DNA of 64,000 nt from Rossellomorea orangium (GCF_019334305.1 NZ_JAHWGH010000008.1:1-64000), one strand, 5' to 3'; shown: positions 41,250 to 51,791, counted from the stretch's first letter. Notes: a model not told the origin generated them from the sequence alone. A program made the numbers and translations.

Positions 41250-42542
<1,293 letters not shown>

Positions 42543-42559
42543 TAGCGATTGAAGAGAGG

Positions 42560-42590
42560 CAGCCCCGTCTTTGGACGGGGCTGTTTTTTG
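42560..42590 (+). terminator. terminator of the glycolytic operon
   Basis: CAGCCCCGTC and GACGGGGCTG pair across a short loop, followed by six T. Confidence 0.95.
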
Positions 42591-42624
42591 TTTGTGGAGG
42601 CTTTTGGTGGGGGATTTGATCGGT

Positions 42625-42802
42625 GTCCAGCTTTTTGGTGTTGATTCGATGGTTTTCGGAGGGTGTCAGCTTCTGGTTTTGAGAGGAATCCAGCGGGTTT
42701 AAGAGAAAATCCAGCCGATATTGGTGAGAATCCAGCGGGTCTAAGAGAAAATCCAGTCGATTTAGCGTCAAATCCGGCCGAAATAGCCAGGAATCCAGCC
42801 GT
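42625..42802 (-). repeat. 21-bp-period GGCTGGATT array, cluster 2
   Basis: On the plus strand ATCCAGC-type cores (ATCCAGCG, ATCCAGCC, ATCCAGTC, ATCCGGCC) start at 42688, 42709, 42730, 42751, 42772 and 42793, exactly 21 bp apart; a further GTCCAGC at 42625 is three periods earlier. This is the inverse of the array at 14733-14829. On the minus strand it reads as heptads LDFLLNP-LDS. It fills half of the 405-bp eno-secG gap. Confidence 0.85.
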
Positions 42803-42947
42803 TTAACATTTTATACCAAAACATTTACCGACACACGCCTCCCCAAATCCAACTCTTTACATAATTCAAACAATATTACCTTGTCCCCTACATCTTTCCT
42901 ATGGTAAACTAAGACTAATGTTATGTTCGTATCAGGAGGTGGGACTC

Positions 42948-43175
42948 ATGCACACTTTTTTAGTCACTTTACTTATTATCGTATCAATTGCACTTATTGC
43001 TCTTGTATTACTTCAGTCAGGTAAAAGTGCTGGACTTTCAGGGGCCATCTCTGGTGGTGCAGAACAACTTTTCGGTAAACAAAAAGCACGTGGTATTGAC
43101 TTAGTACTTCACAGAATCACAATCGTATTATCGGTACTGTTCTTCGTACTAACCATTGCTATCGTAGCTATCTAA
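42948..43175 (+). CDS. secG: preprotein translocase subunit SecG
   Basis: Small membrane subunit of the SecYEG channel. The 75-residue product has two membrane segments (about 3-22 and 55-74) joined by [20 protein letters not shown], the SecG signature loop. ATG 42948 follows AGGAGGTGG; the open frame begins at 42918. Followed by a terminator. Order secG-estA-rnr-smpB-ssrA is as in B. subtilis. Confidence 0.96.
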   Translation: MHTFLVTLLIIVSIALIALVLLQSGKSAGLSGAISGGAEQLFGKQKARGIDLVLHRITIVLSVLFFVLTIAIVAI

Positions 43176-43183
43176 TACGGACA

Positions 43184-43216
43184 AAAAACCTGATCATTAA
43201 GGTCAGGTTTTTTTAT
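43184..43216 (+). terminator. terminator of secG
   Basis: AAAAACCTGA pairs with TCAGGTTTTT and runs into T. Confidence 0.9.
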
Positions 43217-43310
43217 TTAAACAGACACTTTTATTAGAAAATAAGAATTAGGATTAGTTTATAAATCAATACACTACGTAGTGGTAATCCTTATTAACTC
43301 ATGCTTATAA

Positions 43311-43437
43311 GTTGATTGTAGCGGAAGGTGCTCGACTCCTGCGGGAATAGCGGGAAAGTTGAGACCCCGCAGGGCGAAGCCCGAGGAGGCTCAACTCACG
43401 CCCCGCGGAAAGCGAGCACCTGGAGCGGAAATCAGCC
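43311..43437 (+). repeat. ~125-bp palindromic intergenic element, copy C
   Basis: Same family and orientation as 33324-33447: GTTGATT and AATCAGC ends, GGTGCTCGACTCCTGCGGG near the left, GAGGAGGCTCAACTCACG and GCGAGCACC near the right. It contains an internal hairpin CCGCAGGGCGAAGCCCGAGG. It lies in the 568-bp gap between secG and estA. Confidence 0.9.
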
Positions 43438-43534
43438 AGCACTCACTATTGAAAAGTTTCCGATATTAATGATTATTTCAAGCGAAAATATTGGATTGTC
43501 TGACCGATGTTTGCTAAAAATAGAGAAGAAGAGT

Positions 43535-43720
43535 GGACTAAACGATCGTTTAATGGAATCAAGCCTGGTGTAACAAGCTTTCCTGATACTAATCAAACGT
43601 TTGTTTAATAATAATCCACAGAAAATCAGAGTACATAACAATATGGTTTAAACAACTGTTTAATAGAATGGACCCTGTCAAATCAAGGTTTCTCTCTCTT
43701 AATCAAACGTTTGTTTAAAT
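43535..43720 (+). promoter_or_regulatory. duplicated operator-like region upstream of estA
   Basis: Two diverged copies of a block with an exact period of 110 bp. Each carries a first palindrome (TAAACGATCGTTTA at 43539; TAAACAACTGTTTA at 43649) and a second identical one (AATCAAACGTTTGTTTAA at 43591-43608 and 43701-43718). The last palindrome ends 11 bp before the ribosome binding site of estA. AAAC...GTTT half-sites of this kind suit a TetR-family repressor. No such gene is in the window. Confidence 0.6.
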
Positions 43721-43743
43721 TGAGATAAAAAGGAGTCATAAAG

Positions 43744-44490
43744 ATGAAAACTGTCTTACCAAAACCATTTACATTCGAAGCAGGCCCGAGAGCCGTATTA
43801 TTGCTTCATGGGTTCACAGGAAACTCTGCCGACGTCCGCATGCTTGGACGCTTCCTTGAAAAGAAGGGTTATTCGTCCCATGCCCCTCACTATAAAGGAC
43901 ACGGTGTTCCACCTGAAGAATTGGTTCACACGGGACCAGAAGATTGGTGGAAGGATGTCATGGATGGATACGAACATTTAAAGAGCAAGGGATACGAAGA
44001 AATAGCGGTCGCAGGCCTATCCCTCGGAGGGGTATTTTCTCTTAAATTAGGTTACACTGTACCTGTAAAGGGTATTGTCCCTATGTGTGCGCCAATGTAT
44101 ATAAAAAGTGAAGAAATCATGTATCAAGGGGTTGTGGATTACGCACGTGAATTTAAAAAGTTTGAAGGAAAACCGGAAGACCAAATTGAAAAAGAAATAG
44201 AAGAGTTCAAGAAAACGCCGATGAATACTCTGAAAGCACTGCAGGAATTGATTGCAGACGTACGTGAAAATGTGGATATGATCTATTCACCGACGTTTGT
44301 GGTACAGGCACGGCATGATCACATGATCAATACGGATTCTGCAAATATCATTTATGATAACGTGGAGTCCGATGAGAAAGAAATCAAGTGGTACGAAGAG
44401 TCCGGTCATGTCATTACATTAGATAAAGAAAAAGAACAGCTTCATGAAGACGTCTACGATTTCCTGGAGAAATTGGACTGGACGGTTTGA
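43744..44490 (+). CDS. est: carboxylesterase
   Basis: Alpha/beta-hydrolase of the 30-kDa carboxylesterase family (YvaK in B. subtilis, Est30 in Geobacillus). The 248-residue product has the oxyanion [10 protein letters not shown], nucleophile Ser in GLSLGG, Asp in ARHDHMI and His in [18 protein letters not shown] precedes the ATG. The natural substrate is unknown. It lies between secG and rnr, as in relatives, and has an unusual operator-like upstream region. Confidence 0.94.
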   Translation: MKTVLPKPFTFEAGPRAVLLLHGFTGNSADVRMLGRFLEKKGYSSHAPHYKGHGVPPEELVHTGPEDWWKDVMDGYEHLKSKGYEEIAVAGLSLGGVFSLKLGYTVPVKGIVPMCAPMYIKSEEIMYQGVVDYAREFKKFEGKPEDQIEKEIEEFKKTPMNTLKALQELIADVRENVDMIYSPTFVVQARHDHMINTDSANIIYDNVESDEKEIKWYEESGHVITLDKEKEQLHEDVYDFLEKLDWTV

Positions 44491-44517
44491 TGAATTCGAT
44501 GATCAGGAGGGATTGTC

Positions 44518-46860
44518 ATGGACGAAAACATTAAAGAGCATGTGGATAGGCTCCTTTCCTATATGAAGGAAGAAGCATACAAACCATTGACGGTACAGGA
44601 GCTTGAAGAAGCATTCGGAATTGAAGGGTCGACGAACTTCAAGGATTTTGTCAAAGCGCTTGTCGTGATGGAAGAGAAGGGCCTCGTCGTACGCACAAGA
44701 AGCAACCGCTACGGCCTGCCTGAAAAAATGAATCTGGTCAGAGGGAAAGTATCCGCTCATGCAAAAGGATTTGCCTTTGTCATACCGGAAGAATCCGGAA
44801 TGGACGATATCTTTATCCCTCCGAACGAAACCAATAACGCTATGCATGGCGATATCGTGTTGGTCAGAGTTTCAACGTCATCTTCAGGATCAAGAAGAGA
44901 AGGGACCGTCGTCCGAATCGTTGAACGCGGTGTCGATCAAATGGTAGGTACGTTTACGGAAAGTAAGCACTTCGGATTTGTCATCCCCGATGATAAGAAG
45001 TTTGCCAGCGACATCTTCATTCCGAAATCCGCCCAGATGGGGGCAGCAGAGGGACATAAGGTTGTCGTGAAATTGACGTCTTATCCGGAAGGACGGAAGA
45101 GTGCCGAAGGGGAAGTGATTGAAATCCTCGGTCACAAAAATGATCCGGGAGTCGATATCCTATCTATCATCCATAAGCACGGAATTGATATTGAATTTCC
45201 TGAAGAGGTCATGGATCAGGCGAATAAGGTGCCAAGTGAAATCGACGAATCGGAAATTCCAAATCGGAAAGACCTGCGGGATCAGACCATCGTCACGATC
45301 GATGGCGCAGATGCCAAGGATCTCGATGACGCCGTGACGGTAACAAAACTGGACAACGGGAACTACAAGCTCGGAGTACATATTGCAGACGTCACTTACT
45401 ATGTGAAAGAAAGTTCCCCGATTGATCAGGAAGCCTTTGACAGAGGAACGTCAGTCTATCTCGTGGACCGTGTCATCCCGATGATCCCTCATCGATTATC
45501 TAACGGGATATGTTCTCTTAATCCAAAAGTGGACCGTTTAACCCTTTCATGTGACATGGAGATTTCACCAGAAGGCGATGTCGTAAAACACGAAATTTTC
45601 CAAAGTGTCATTAAGACAACAGAACGGATGACCTATTCAGATGTAAACAAAATCCTCGTTGATAAAGACGAAGAGCTTCGCAAAAAATATGAACCACTGG
45701 TACCAATGTTCGAAGAAATGGAAGACCTGGCCCAGGTGCTTCGCACGAAACGGATGAAGCGCGGAGCCATTGACTTCGATTTCAAAGAAGCAAAAGTCCT
45801 TGTAAATGAAGAAGGGGAGCCGACAGATGTCGTCCTTCGTGAGCGCTCGGTAGCTGAGAAGCTGATCGAAGAGTTCATGCTGGTGGCGAATGAAACGGTT
45901 GCTGAGCATTTCCACTGGATGGACGTGCCGTTCATCTATCGTATCCATGAAGATCCGAAAGAGGATAAGCTGCAGCGCTTCTTCGAGTTCATCACCAACT
46001 TCGGCTTGATTGTGAAAGGGACGGCCAACAGCATCCACCCCCGTGCCCTTCAGGAAATTGTCGAGGACGTACAGGGAGAACCGGAAGAAATGGTCGTTTC
46101 AACGATGATGCTTCGATCCATGCAGCAGGCGAAATATGACCCTGAAAGTCTCGGTCACTTTGGACTCGCGACGGAGTTTTATACACACTTCACATCACCG
46201 ATACGCCGTTATCCTGACTTGATCGTTCATCGATTGATCAGAACCTACTTGATTGAAGGTAAGCTTGATCCGGCCACCCGTGAGAAGTGGGGCGCTCAAA
46301 TGGGGCACATCGCTGAGCACACGTCCAGCCGCGAGCGCCGTGCAGTGGATGCCGAGCGTGAAACCGATGAGCTGAAGAAAGCAGAGTACATGGAAGACAA
46401 GGTGGGAGAAGAGTACGACGGCATCATCAGCTCCGTGACAAACTTCGGAATGTTCGTCGAATTGCCGAACACCATTGAGGGCCTTGTCCATGTAAGCTAC
46501 ATGACGGATGATTATTACCGGTTTGATGAGCGTCATCTTGCCATGATCGGTGAGAGGACCGCCAATGTGTTCAGGATCGGTGATGAAATCACGGTGCGTG
46601 TCGTGAGCGTCAACAAAGATGAGCGCGCCATTGATTTTGAAATTGTCGGCATGAAAGGAAAGCGCAAGGAGCGCGAAAACAGTGTACGCTCGTTTTCTTC
46701 GGATAAAGGAAAATCAAACCGTGGAAAATCGGATCGTTCTTCATCCCGTAAAAAGGAAGGGGAATGGTCAACGCGTCCACCTAAAAACAATAAGAAGAAA
46801 AAAACCAATAAGAAACATTTTGAAAATGCACCTAGAAGCAAACGTAAAAAGAAGAAATAA
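44518..46860 (+). CDS. rnr: ribonuclease R
   Basis: 3'-5' exoribonuclease of the RNB family that degrades structured RNA and works with SmpB and tmRNA on stalled ribosomes. The 780-residue product has an N-terminal helix-turn-helix, two cold-shock domains ([36 protein letters not shown]), the RNB catalytic block [14 protein letters not shown] with the metal Asp residues, an S1 domain and a Lys-rich tail. AGGAGG lies before the ATG. Next to smpB and ssrA, as expected. Confidence 0.97.
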   Translation: MDENIKEHVDRLLSYMKEEAYKPLTVQELEEAFGIEGSTNFKDFVKALVVMEEKGLVVRTRSNRYGLPEKMNLVRGKVSAHAKGFAFVIPEESGMDDIFIPPNETNNAMHGDIVLVRVSTSSSGSRREGTVVRIVERGVDQMVGTFTESKHFGFVIPDDKKFASDIFIPKSAQMGAAEGHKVVVKLTSYPEGRKSAEGEVIEILGHKNDPGVDILSIIHKHGIDIEFPEEVMDQANKVPSEIDESEIPNRKDLRDQTIVTIDGADAKDLDDAVTVTKLDNGNYKLGVHIADVTYYVKESSPIDQEAFDRGTSVYLVDRVIPMIPHRLSNGICSLNPKVDRLTLSCDMEISPEGDVVKHEIFQSVIKTTERMTYSDVNKILVDKDEELRKKYEPLVPMFEEMEDLAQVLRTKRMKRGAIDFDFKEAKVLVNEEGEPTDVVLRERSVAEKLIEEFMLVANETVAEHFHWMDVPFIYRIHEDPKEDKLQRFFEFITNFGLIVKGTANSIHPRALQEIVEDVQGEPEEMVVSTMMLRSMQQAKYDPESLGHFGLATEFYTHFTSPIRRYPDLIVHRLIRTYLIEGKLDPATREKWGAQMGHIAEHTSSRERRAVDAERETDELKKAEYMEDKVGEEYDGIISSVTNFGMFVELPNTIEGLVHVSYMTDDYYRFDERHLAMIGERTANVFRIGDEITVRVVSVNKDERAIDFEIVGMKGKRKERENSVRSFSSDKGKSNRGKSDRSSSRKKEGEWSTRPPKNNKKKKTNKKHFENAPRSKRKKKK

Positions 46861-46867
46861 TGGGATC

Positions 46868-46900
46868 AGGAGCAATGGGACGCCCTTTGCTCCTTTTCTT
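46868..46900 (+). terminator. possible terminator of rnr
   Basis: AGGAGCAA and TTGCTCCT pair across a 10-nt loop, followed by TTTCTTTT. Confidence 0.6.
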
Positions 46901-46978
46901 TTCAGGGTGTAACGATACAATTTTTCTTCAAAATATGAGATAATAATGAGTAAACCAGCGATGACTAGGGGGATTCCA

Positions 46979-47449
46979 ATGCCAAAGGGAGAAGGCAAGC
47001 TAATTGCCCAGAATAAAAAAGCACGCCATGACTATGCCGTAGAAGAAACATATGAGGCGGGTCTCGTTCTCCAGGGAACAGAGATCAAATCGATTCGTGG
47101 CGGCCGAGTGAATCTAAAGGATTCGTTTGCCCGTGTTCAAAACGGTGAAATTTTCATACACAATATGCATATCAGCCCGTATGAACAGGGAAATCGATTT
47201 AATCATGAACCGCTTAGAACGCGTAAATTACTGCTTCATCGTAAGCAGATCAACAAGCTGATCGGTGATTCAAAAGAAGCCGGTTATTCCATCGTTCCTT
47301 TGAAGCTTTACATCAAAAACGGTGTGGCAAAGCTTCTGATCGGACTTGCCCGCGGTAAGAAGAAATATGATAAACGTGAAGACCTGAAACGGAAAGAAGC
47401 AAACCGTTCCATCCAGCGTGAGCTTGCCCAGCGCCAAAAAGGGATGTAA
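46979..47449 (+). CDS. smpB: SsrA-binding protein
   Basis: Binds the tRNA-like domain of tmRNA and brings it to stalled ribosomes. The 156-residue product has [40 protein letters not shown], and a basic C-terminal tail that enters the mRNA channel. ATG 46979 follows TAGGGGG and gives the usual MPKGEGK start; the open frame begins at 46946. Its partner ssrA follows by 149 bp. Confidence 0.97.
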   Translation: MPKGEGKLIAQNKKARHDYAVEETYEAGLVLQGTEIKSIRGGRVNLKDSFARVQNGEIFIHNMHISPYEQGNRFNHEPLRTRKLLLHRKQINKLIGDSKEAGYSIVPLKLYIKNGVAKLLIGLARGKKKYDKREDLKRKEANRSIQRELAQRQKGM

Positions 47450-47475
47450 CACTACAGTTTTCCGGAATATGCCAT

Positions 47476-47503
47476 TTGCATTTATTTCAGGATTTGTTAT
47501 ACT
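47476..47503 (+). promoter_or_regulatory. promoter of ssrA
   Basis: TTGCAT, 16-bp spacer, TATACT, about 95 bp before the mature 5' end. A precursor leader would be cut off by RNase P. Confidence 0.6.
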
Positions 47504-47598
47504 AGTAGATGTCGCGAGGTAATCAAGCGGCAGTAAGAACAATTGAATAAGTGACTTACACGCTTAACTTATTCTTTCCCGTTCTTCCCTTTTATCAT

Positions 47599-48238
47599 GG
47601 GGACGTTACGGATTCGACAGGGATAGTTCGAGCTTGGGTTGCGAGCCGTAGGGGTCGTCTACGTTAAAACGCCAAAGCCAATAATAACTGGCAAAACTAA
47701 CAATAACCTAGCTTTAGCTGCGTAATAGCACTTTAGCTGTTCCTCCCTCCATCGCCTATGTGGTAGGGTAAGGGACTCACTCTTAGTAGGCTACGCCGGA
47801 GTCCACCGTCTGAGGACAAAGGAAGAGACTAATCAGACTAGCTGCACGGACGCCCGTCGATAGGCAGAAGCTGTAGCGAATTTGCGAATATATCGACTAC
47901 GCTCGTAGACGCTTAAGTGGCGATGTTTCTGGACGTGGGTTCGATTAGTTCATAGTCGCCTTATGTGGTAACACATAAGTGAAAATTTGGCTTTATCGGT
48001 GAAACCTAAGTCACATTCGTGTGATAAGGCAATGCCGAGCGGTATGTGGAGCAATCCAACAGCCGTGTATCGACTTATAGGCTGCCGAAGTCCGGTAGTA
48101 CTAGGATGCGGAATCCTATCTCTCAGCAGATAAATTTACATTTCGCATAATACGCCAAAGGACCTGAAACTACAAGGTTCAAGATATAGTCAGTGCCATG
48201 TCGAAAGCATGGAAGTGCACGTCCCACCGTCTCCACCA
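47599..48238 (+). ncRNA. ssrA: tmRNA gene, interrupted by a group I intron
   Basis: tmRNA frees stalled ribosomes with SmpB. The 5' end GGGGACGTTACGG pairs with the 3' end CGTCTCC-ACCA (CCA encoded). The tag reading frame is at 47690-47725: GGC start, then the peptide GKTNNNLALAA and TAA TAG, giving (A)GKTNNNLALAA after the added Ala. The gene spans 640 bp where about 360 is normal. The T-arm is split: 5' exon GACGTGGGTTCGAT ends at 47945 and the 3' exon TCCCACCGTCTCCACCA begins at 48222. Removing 47946-48221 leaves 364 nt with a normal T-arm (GTGGG-TTCGATT-CCCAC). Confidence 0.95.
47946..48221 (+). ncRNA. group I self-splicing intron in the T-loop of ssrA
   Basis: A 276-nt insert with group I hallmarks. 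P1: exon CGAU pairs with internal guide GUCG at 47955-47958, giving the required U-G at the 5' splice site. A P2-like hairpin CTTATGTG-GTAA-CACATAAG lies at 47960-47979. GGTGAAACCTAAG is at 47999-48010, Q-like AATCCAACAGCC at 48053-48064, R-like GTAGTACTAGGATG at 48096-48108, AGGAT...ATCCT (P8) at 48103-48117 and S-like AAGATATAGTC at 48181-48191. R ACTA pairs with S TAGT (P7). A final hairpin CCATG-TCGAAAG-CATGG precedes the terminal G at 48221. No homing endonuclease is encoded. The 5' and 3' borders could shift by one base because of a shared T. Confidence 0.9.
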
Positions 48239-48264
48239 AATACATATTTGGTGGTTTTTATTTT
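48233..48264 (+). terminator. terminator of ssrA
   Basis: CCACCAAATA pairs with TATTTGGTGG, followed by TTTTTATTTT. The upstream arm includes the CCA end of the tmRNA. Confidence 0.88.
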
Positions 48265-48312
48265 GAAAAATTATAATGATCTTTTGATAAAATAGAACCA
48301 GACTTCAATAAA

Positions 48313-48355
48313 CAAAAGAGCCATGCTACTGCTTACAATCAGTAACATGGCTCTT
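48313..48355 (-). terminator. terminator of the DUF305 gene
   Basis: On the minus strand AGAGCCATG...CATGGCTCT forms a long imperfect hairpin followed by TTTTGTTT. Confidence 0.75.
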
Positions 48356-48357
48356 AT

Positions 48358-48807
48358 CTATTCATCATCAAGTTCTTCTATTAATTTCTTCATTTCCGCA
48401 ATTTCTTTCTTTTGGGTTTTGATAATGCCGTCGGCTAGCTTACGTACCCTTGGGTCGGAAATTTGGGCGCGTTCGCTGGTTAAGATGGCAATGGAGTGAT
48501 GGGGGATCATTGCTTCCATATAATCCACATCGTCTACGAGCGTCTGACTGCGCAATAAGTAAAGTGAAAATAAGAAGACAACAATACTCCCTAGGATTAT
48601 TCCGAGATTCATTTTGCGATTTGTCAGCATGTTTTGCATGAATAGTAGCATGATGACAGCCATCGATGCACCCATCAACACGGCCATATAGGCTCTTGTT
48701 TCACTGAAGAATATGTGATCAACCTTATAGGTATTCCAATACGTAAACAAATACATGACGACGGTAGATGTGAGGATCATACTACCAAATTTTTTATAGG
48801 CTTTCAT
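48358..48807 (-). CDS. membrane protein with DUF305 domain
   Basis: A 149-residue protein with three membrane segments (about 8-24, 38-57 and 66-84) followed by an external helix-rich DUF305-like domain. Its core is YMEAMIPHHSIAILTSERAQ, where the His pair is a likely metal site. Related proteins are common in copper-resistance clusters. AAAGGAG precedes the ATG on the minus strand. First gene after ssrA; function is inferred from context. Confidence 0.82.
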   Translation of the reverse strand: MKAYKKFGSMILTSTVVMYLFTYWNTYKVDHIFFSETRAYMAVLMGASMAVIMLLFMQNMLTNRKMNLGIILGSIVVFLFSLYLLRSQTLVDDVDYMEAMIPHHSIAILTSERAQISDPRVRKLADGIIKTQKKEIAEMKKLIEELDDE

Positions 48808-49104
48808 AAAGATTTCACTCCTTTTCAGTTATAGCTTTCCATTTTTTATCTATAGTATTTGCAAAATAACGTTTTATTTATTAAAAACTACCCATTCAAT
48901 CAGGGAATACTATCACCATCACTAAAATGTCTATCAAGTTATGTAGCGATTTCATAACAAAAACAGAGAATAATCCTTTTTTTAGTGATTTGCATTTAAT
49001 TTGCACATTTACCGGGTAATGTATGAACACTACATAAATGGTGATGGTATTTAAGCTTAGCCTATTTATGTTCGTATGAATGACTAAGTAAAGGAGATGA
49101 TTCT
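48808..49104. other. divergent intergenic region DUF305 gene / permease
   Basis: About 297 bp, AT-rich, without a gene. ATTTGCACATTTACCGGG at 48999-49016 recurs with one change at 58463-58480 before the SHOCT/oxidase genes. TTGCATTTA-AT-TTGCACATTTA there looks like a spaced direct repeat of the kind bound by OmpR-type regulators. No clear -10/-35 pair is called. Confidence 0.5.
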
Positions 49105-50286
49105 TTGTTAGAACTAATCGGCGAATCAGCCAAGACCTCCCTGGGGTACTTTTGGAAATCAGGATGGGCGTTTGTATTGGGATACTTGATCAGCTCCATG
49201 ATCCAGGCATTTGTCCAAAAGGATAAGATGGTGAAGTATATGGGGAATGCGAGCTTGAAGTCCGTTGGTTTATCCTCGCTTTTCGGGGCGATCAGTTCAT
49301 CCTGTTCCTTTGCGGCACTGGCTGCTGGGAGGAATTTATTTAAGAAGGGCGCACATTTCATCCCGACCTTAGCCTTTTTGTTTGCGTCTACCAACCTGGT
49401 GATCGAATTGGGTATCCTTATCTACATCTTCCTTGGTTGGCAGTTCGTAGTGGCAGAGATGGTCGGCGGTATTGCACTGATTTTAGTAACGTGGGTGTTA
49501 GTGAAACTCACTTTCCCAAAAAAATTGGTGGAAGAAGCAAGAGAACATGTTGAGGATGAGGATGATGAAAATGAAGAATTTGATTGGAAAGAGAAGATAA
49601 GATCCAAAGAAGGATGGCTTCAGGTCGGTCATGAATTCGTCATGAACTGGAAAATGGTGTGGAAAGAAATCACGATCGGTTTTACGATTGCCGGGATGAT
49701 GGCCACCTTTGTATCGGAAGACACGTGGAAAAGCTTCTTTCTCGCAGATCAGCCCGACTCATTTTTAAAGGTGTTGGAGAATGCCCTCATAGGGCCGTTG
49801 GTAGCGATGTTGACTTTTATCGGATCCATGGGGAATATTCCAATTTCCACGATACTTGCATCCAGTGGGGTGGCATTCGCAGGGATCATGGCATTTATTT
49901 ATTCAGATCTGGTCGTACCTCCCATTATTGCGGTTCATAAAAAATATTATGGATTAAAAACGGCCTTATATATTGCTGGAGTCTTTTACGTATCCATTAT
50001 TTTAACAGCGCTTGGCATGCACTACGGCTTTACAGCTATGGGACTTCTTCCTGAAGATGCCAAGCAGGTCATGAATGAAGATCCGTTTAAGATTGATTAT
50101 ACGTTCTGGTTGAATATCGTCTTTGTGGTGGTGGCAGGTGTGTCCATCTACTTGAATAAATTGTTTAAACAATCCGATGCCCACTCGCACATGATGATGA
50201 TGGAGGGAGATTCGAAGTTCAAGACGATCGTGACGTATTTATGCTTACTTTATTTAGTAGTAGGAACAATCTTGTTCATTTTTTAA
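49105..50286 (+). CDS. permease of the DUF318/ArsP-like family
   Basis: A 393-residue membrane protein with about eight to ten membrane segments in two halves, split by a very acidic cytoplasmic loop (EDEDDENEEFDW). The pattern AISSSCSFAALAAGRNLFKKGA and later SMGNIPISTILASSG fits the permease family PF03773 (YraQ/ArsP-type). Its substrate is unknown; ArsP exports organoarsenicals but that cannot be assumed. Start is TTG 49105, 5-8 nt after AAAGGAGATGA. It lies in the copper-handling region and has its own terminator. Confidence 0.85.
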   Translation: MLELIGESAKTSLGYFWKSGWAFVLGYLISSMIQAFVQKDKMVKYMGNASLKSVGLSSLFGAISSSCSFAALAAGRNLFKKGAHFIPTLAFLFASTNLVIELGILIYIFLGWQFVVAEMVGGIALILVTWVLVKLTFPKKLVEEAREHVEDEDDENEEFDWKEKIRSKEGWLQVGHEFVMNWKMVWKEITIGFTIAGMMATFVSEDTWKSFFLADQPDSFLKVLENALIGPLVAMLTFIGSMGNIPISTILASSGVAFAGIMAFIYSDLVVPPIIAVHKKYYGLKTALYIAGVFYVSIILTALGMHYGFTAMGLLPEDAKQVMNEDPFKIDYTFWLNIVFVVVAGVSIYLNKLFKQSDAHSHMMMMEGDSKFKTIVTYLCLLYLVVGTILFIF

Positions 50287-50297
50287 TAGGGTAAAGT

Positions 50298-50337
50298 CAG
50301 TAAAAGGGATGTCCAATCGGGACATCCCTTTTACTGT
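50298..50337 (+). terminator. terminator of the permease gene
   Basis: AGTAAAAGGGATGTCC and GGACATCCCTTTTACT form a perfect 16-bp stem; a short T-rich stretch lies inside and after it. Confidence 0.85.
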
Positions 50338-50492
50338 TCAAATTTCTTATGTTTACCCTGAGTTTATGCAGATTCTATGCAGAACAAAATAAACTTGTCG
50401 AAACAAATAAAAAAATGATTTTTCCGTTTAATGGCATTCTAACTGGATATAGTAATGTTGTAGTAACCAATAATTTTAAGGAGGAAGATAAT

Positions 50493-50819
50493 ATGTCACA
50501 TGAAAAGTACCAATCTGCCATCCAAGCGCTTCATCAATGTATGGAGGCGTGTAACCACTGCTATGATGCTTGTCTAAAAGAAGAAGACATCAATATGATG
50601 AAAGAGTGTATCCGTTTGGACCGCGAATGTGCGGATATATGTGCATACTTAGAACAATCCTTAGTAAGGGGAACACCATTTGCAGCGGAACTTGCCCAAG
50701 TGTGTGCCGGTATTTGTGAAACATGCGGGGAAGAATGTAAGAAACATGATCATGATCACTGCCAGAAATGTGCCGATGCTTGCTTCAATTGTGCAGAAGA
50801 GTGTAAGAAAATCGCGTAA
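50493..50819 (+). CDS. cysteine-rich four-helix copper storage protein (Csp3-like)
   Basis: A 108-residue cytosolic protein with 16 cysteines in CxxC/CxxxC spacing along helices (QCMEACNHCYDAC, VCAGICETCGEEC, HCQKCADACFNCAEEC). This is the copper storage protein pattern; length equals YhjQ of B. subtilis, a Csp3 that holds many Cu(I) ions. No Tat or Sec signal is present, so it is the cytosolic type. ATG 50493 follows AAGGAGG; the open frame extends to 50349 without a binding site. A direct repeat ATGCAGA-TTCT-ATGCAGA lies upstream near 50366. Confidence 0.9.
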   Translation: MSHEKYQSAIQALHQCMEACNHCYDACLKEEDINMMKECIRLDRECADICAYLEQSLVRGTPFAAELAQVCAGICETCGEECKKHDHDHCQKCADACFNCAEECKKIA

Positions 50820-50820
50820 A

Positions 50821-50862
50821 CAAAAAGGAGTGGAAACCGTTCAATTGGTCTCCACTCCTTAT
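50821..50862. terminator. shared terminator between csp and the converging lipoprotein gene
   Basis: AAGGAGTGGA and TCCACTCCTT form the stem. The minus-strand side is followed by CTTTTTGTTT, a better T-run than the plus side. Confidence 0.78.
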
Positions 50863-50870
50863 TAAATTCC

Positions 50871-51791
50871 CTACTTTGCAAGCTTTCCTTCATCCACAAC
50901 TTCATTCCATGTCTCATCATTATCAGTCGATTGGAAGATATCATTGTTATAGGTCACGATCGTCCACTCATCAGAGCGTTCCGGGTTGAATGAGATATAC
51001 ATAATCGGATTATCTTGAGATAAGTCAGGAGTAGGGTAGGATTGAATTTTGTTTGAGTCAAGGTTCAACTCATATAATTGTATCTTTCCTTTTTCTATAC
51101 TGGCGAAAAGCCCGGTCTTTTCCGTTAAGTAGATACTGGTTGTCGTTTGAGTATTCTCCACTTTTGTAAAGGAGTCTCCGCCATCTTGTGATACAAATAC
51201 CCCATCTTTACTTGAGATAGCCAGCATCTCTTTTTTTGAAGGGTGAACCGCAATATTTCCGATTGAAGTAGAGTCGAACCCTTTCATATCAGCCTTCTTC
51301 CAATTTTCCCCTTCGTCCATGGAACGGTAAAGCCCTGTATCCATCTCCGAATTGGACTCTTGGTTGATCGCATAAAGGGCCTTGGATTGATAACCTGCCC
51401 CGAGATAATGAAAGTCGGTTTCCCCGTAAAAGGCCAACTTGTCCAATGATTTGCCGCCATCTGTACTTTTGACCAGTCCCAGGGGATTCTTTAGCTTTGA
51501 TCCTTCTTCCGGATGCCCGCTGGAATAAAATCCATCTTTATACGGCTGAAAGCCCATATAATCGTGTTTTTCGCTATTTGTTTCATACCATGTGGAATCC
51601 TTGTATTTCATCAAACCATCATGAGTAGCAATGACCAATTCTCCTTTATTATTTGGGTAGCCCATTCCGTGAATGTGGTCGATGGTCTTATCTTCCGTTT
51701 TGACATAGGAATAATCCTCGTCTGTTGCAGAGCAGCCAGATACCATGATGGCTAATGAAGATACTAGAAAAAAAGTTTTTATATGTTTCAT
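50871..51791 (-). CDS. lipoprotein with sialidase/BNR-type beta-propeller
   Basis: A 306-residue predicted lipoprotein: signal peptide with lipobox VSGC (Cys20), then repeats typical of BNR/Asp-box propellers (KSTDGGKSLDKL, RSMDEGENWKKA, VSQDGGDSFTKV, QSTDNDETWNEV). Proteins of this type (F510_1955 family) often occur in copper clusters of Bacillaceae. No sialidase catalytic set was identified, so enzyme activity is doubtful; a metal-sensing or binding role outside the cell is possible. Last gene of a kinase-regulator-lipoprotein operon, 19 bp after the regulator. Confidence 0.82.
   Translation of the reverse strand: MKHIKTFFLVSSLAIMVSGCSATDEDYSYVKTEDKTIDHIHGMGYPNNKGELVIATHDGLMKYKDSTWYETNSEKHDYMGFQPYKDGFYSSGHPEEGSKLKNPLGLVKSTDGGKSLDKLAFYGETDFHYLGAGYQSKALYAINQESNSEMDTGLYRSMDEGENWKKADMKGFDSTSIGNIAVHPSKKEMLAISSKDGVFVSQDGGDSFTKVENTQTTTSIYLTEKTGLFASIEKGKIQLYELNLDSNKIQSYPTPDLSQDNPIMYISFNPERSDEWTIVTYNNDIFQSTDNDETWNEVVDEGKLAK

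Noticed and set aside
47599-48238. ssrA as a pseudogene or chimera
   Set aside because: Tag frame, pairing ends, CCA and both halves of the T-arm are intact; the extra sequence has group I intron elements.
49105-50286. Naming the permease as an arsenic exporter
   Set aside because: Only the general family is supported; arsenic genes are absent nearby.
50871-51791. Naming the lipoprotein a sialidase
   Set aside because: Asp-box repeats are present, but I could not identify the catalytic Arg triad, Tyr and Glu.
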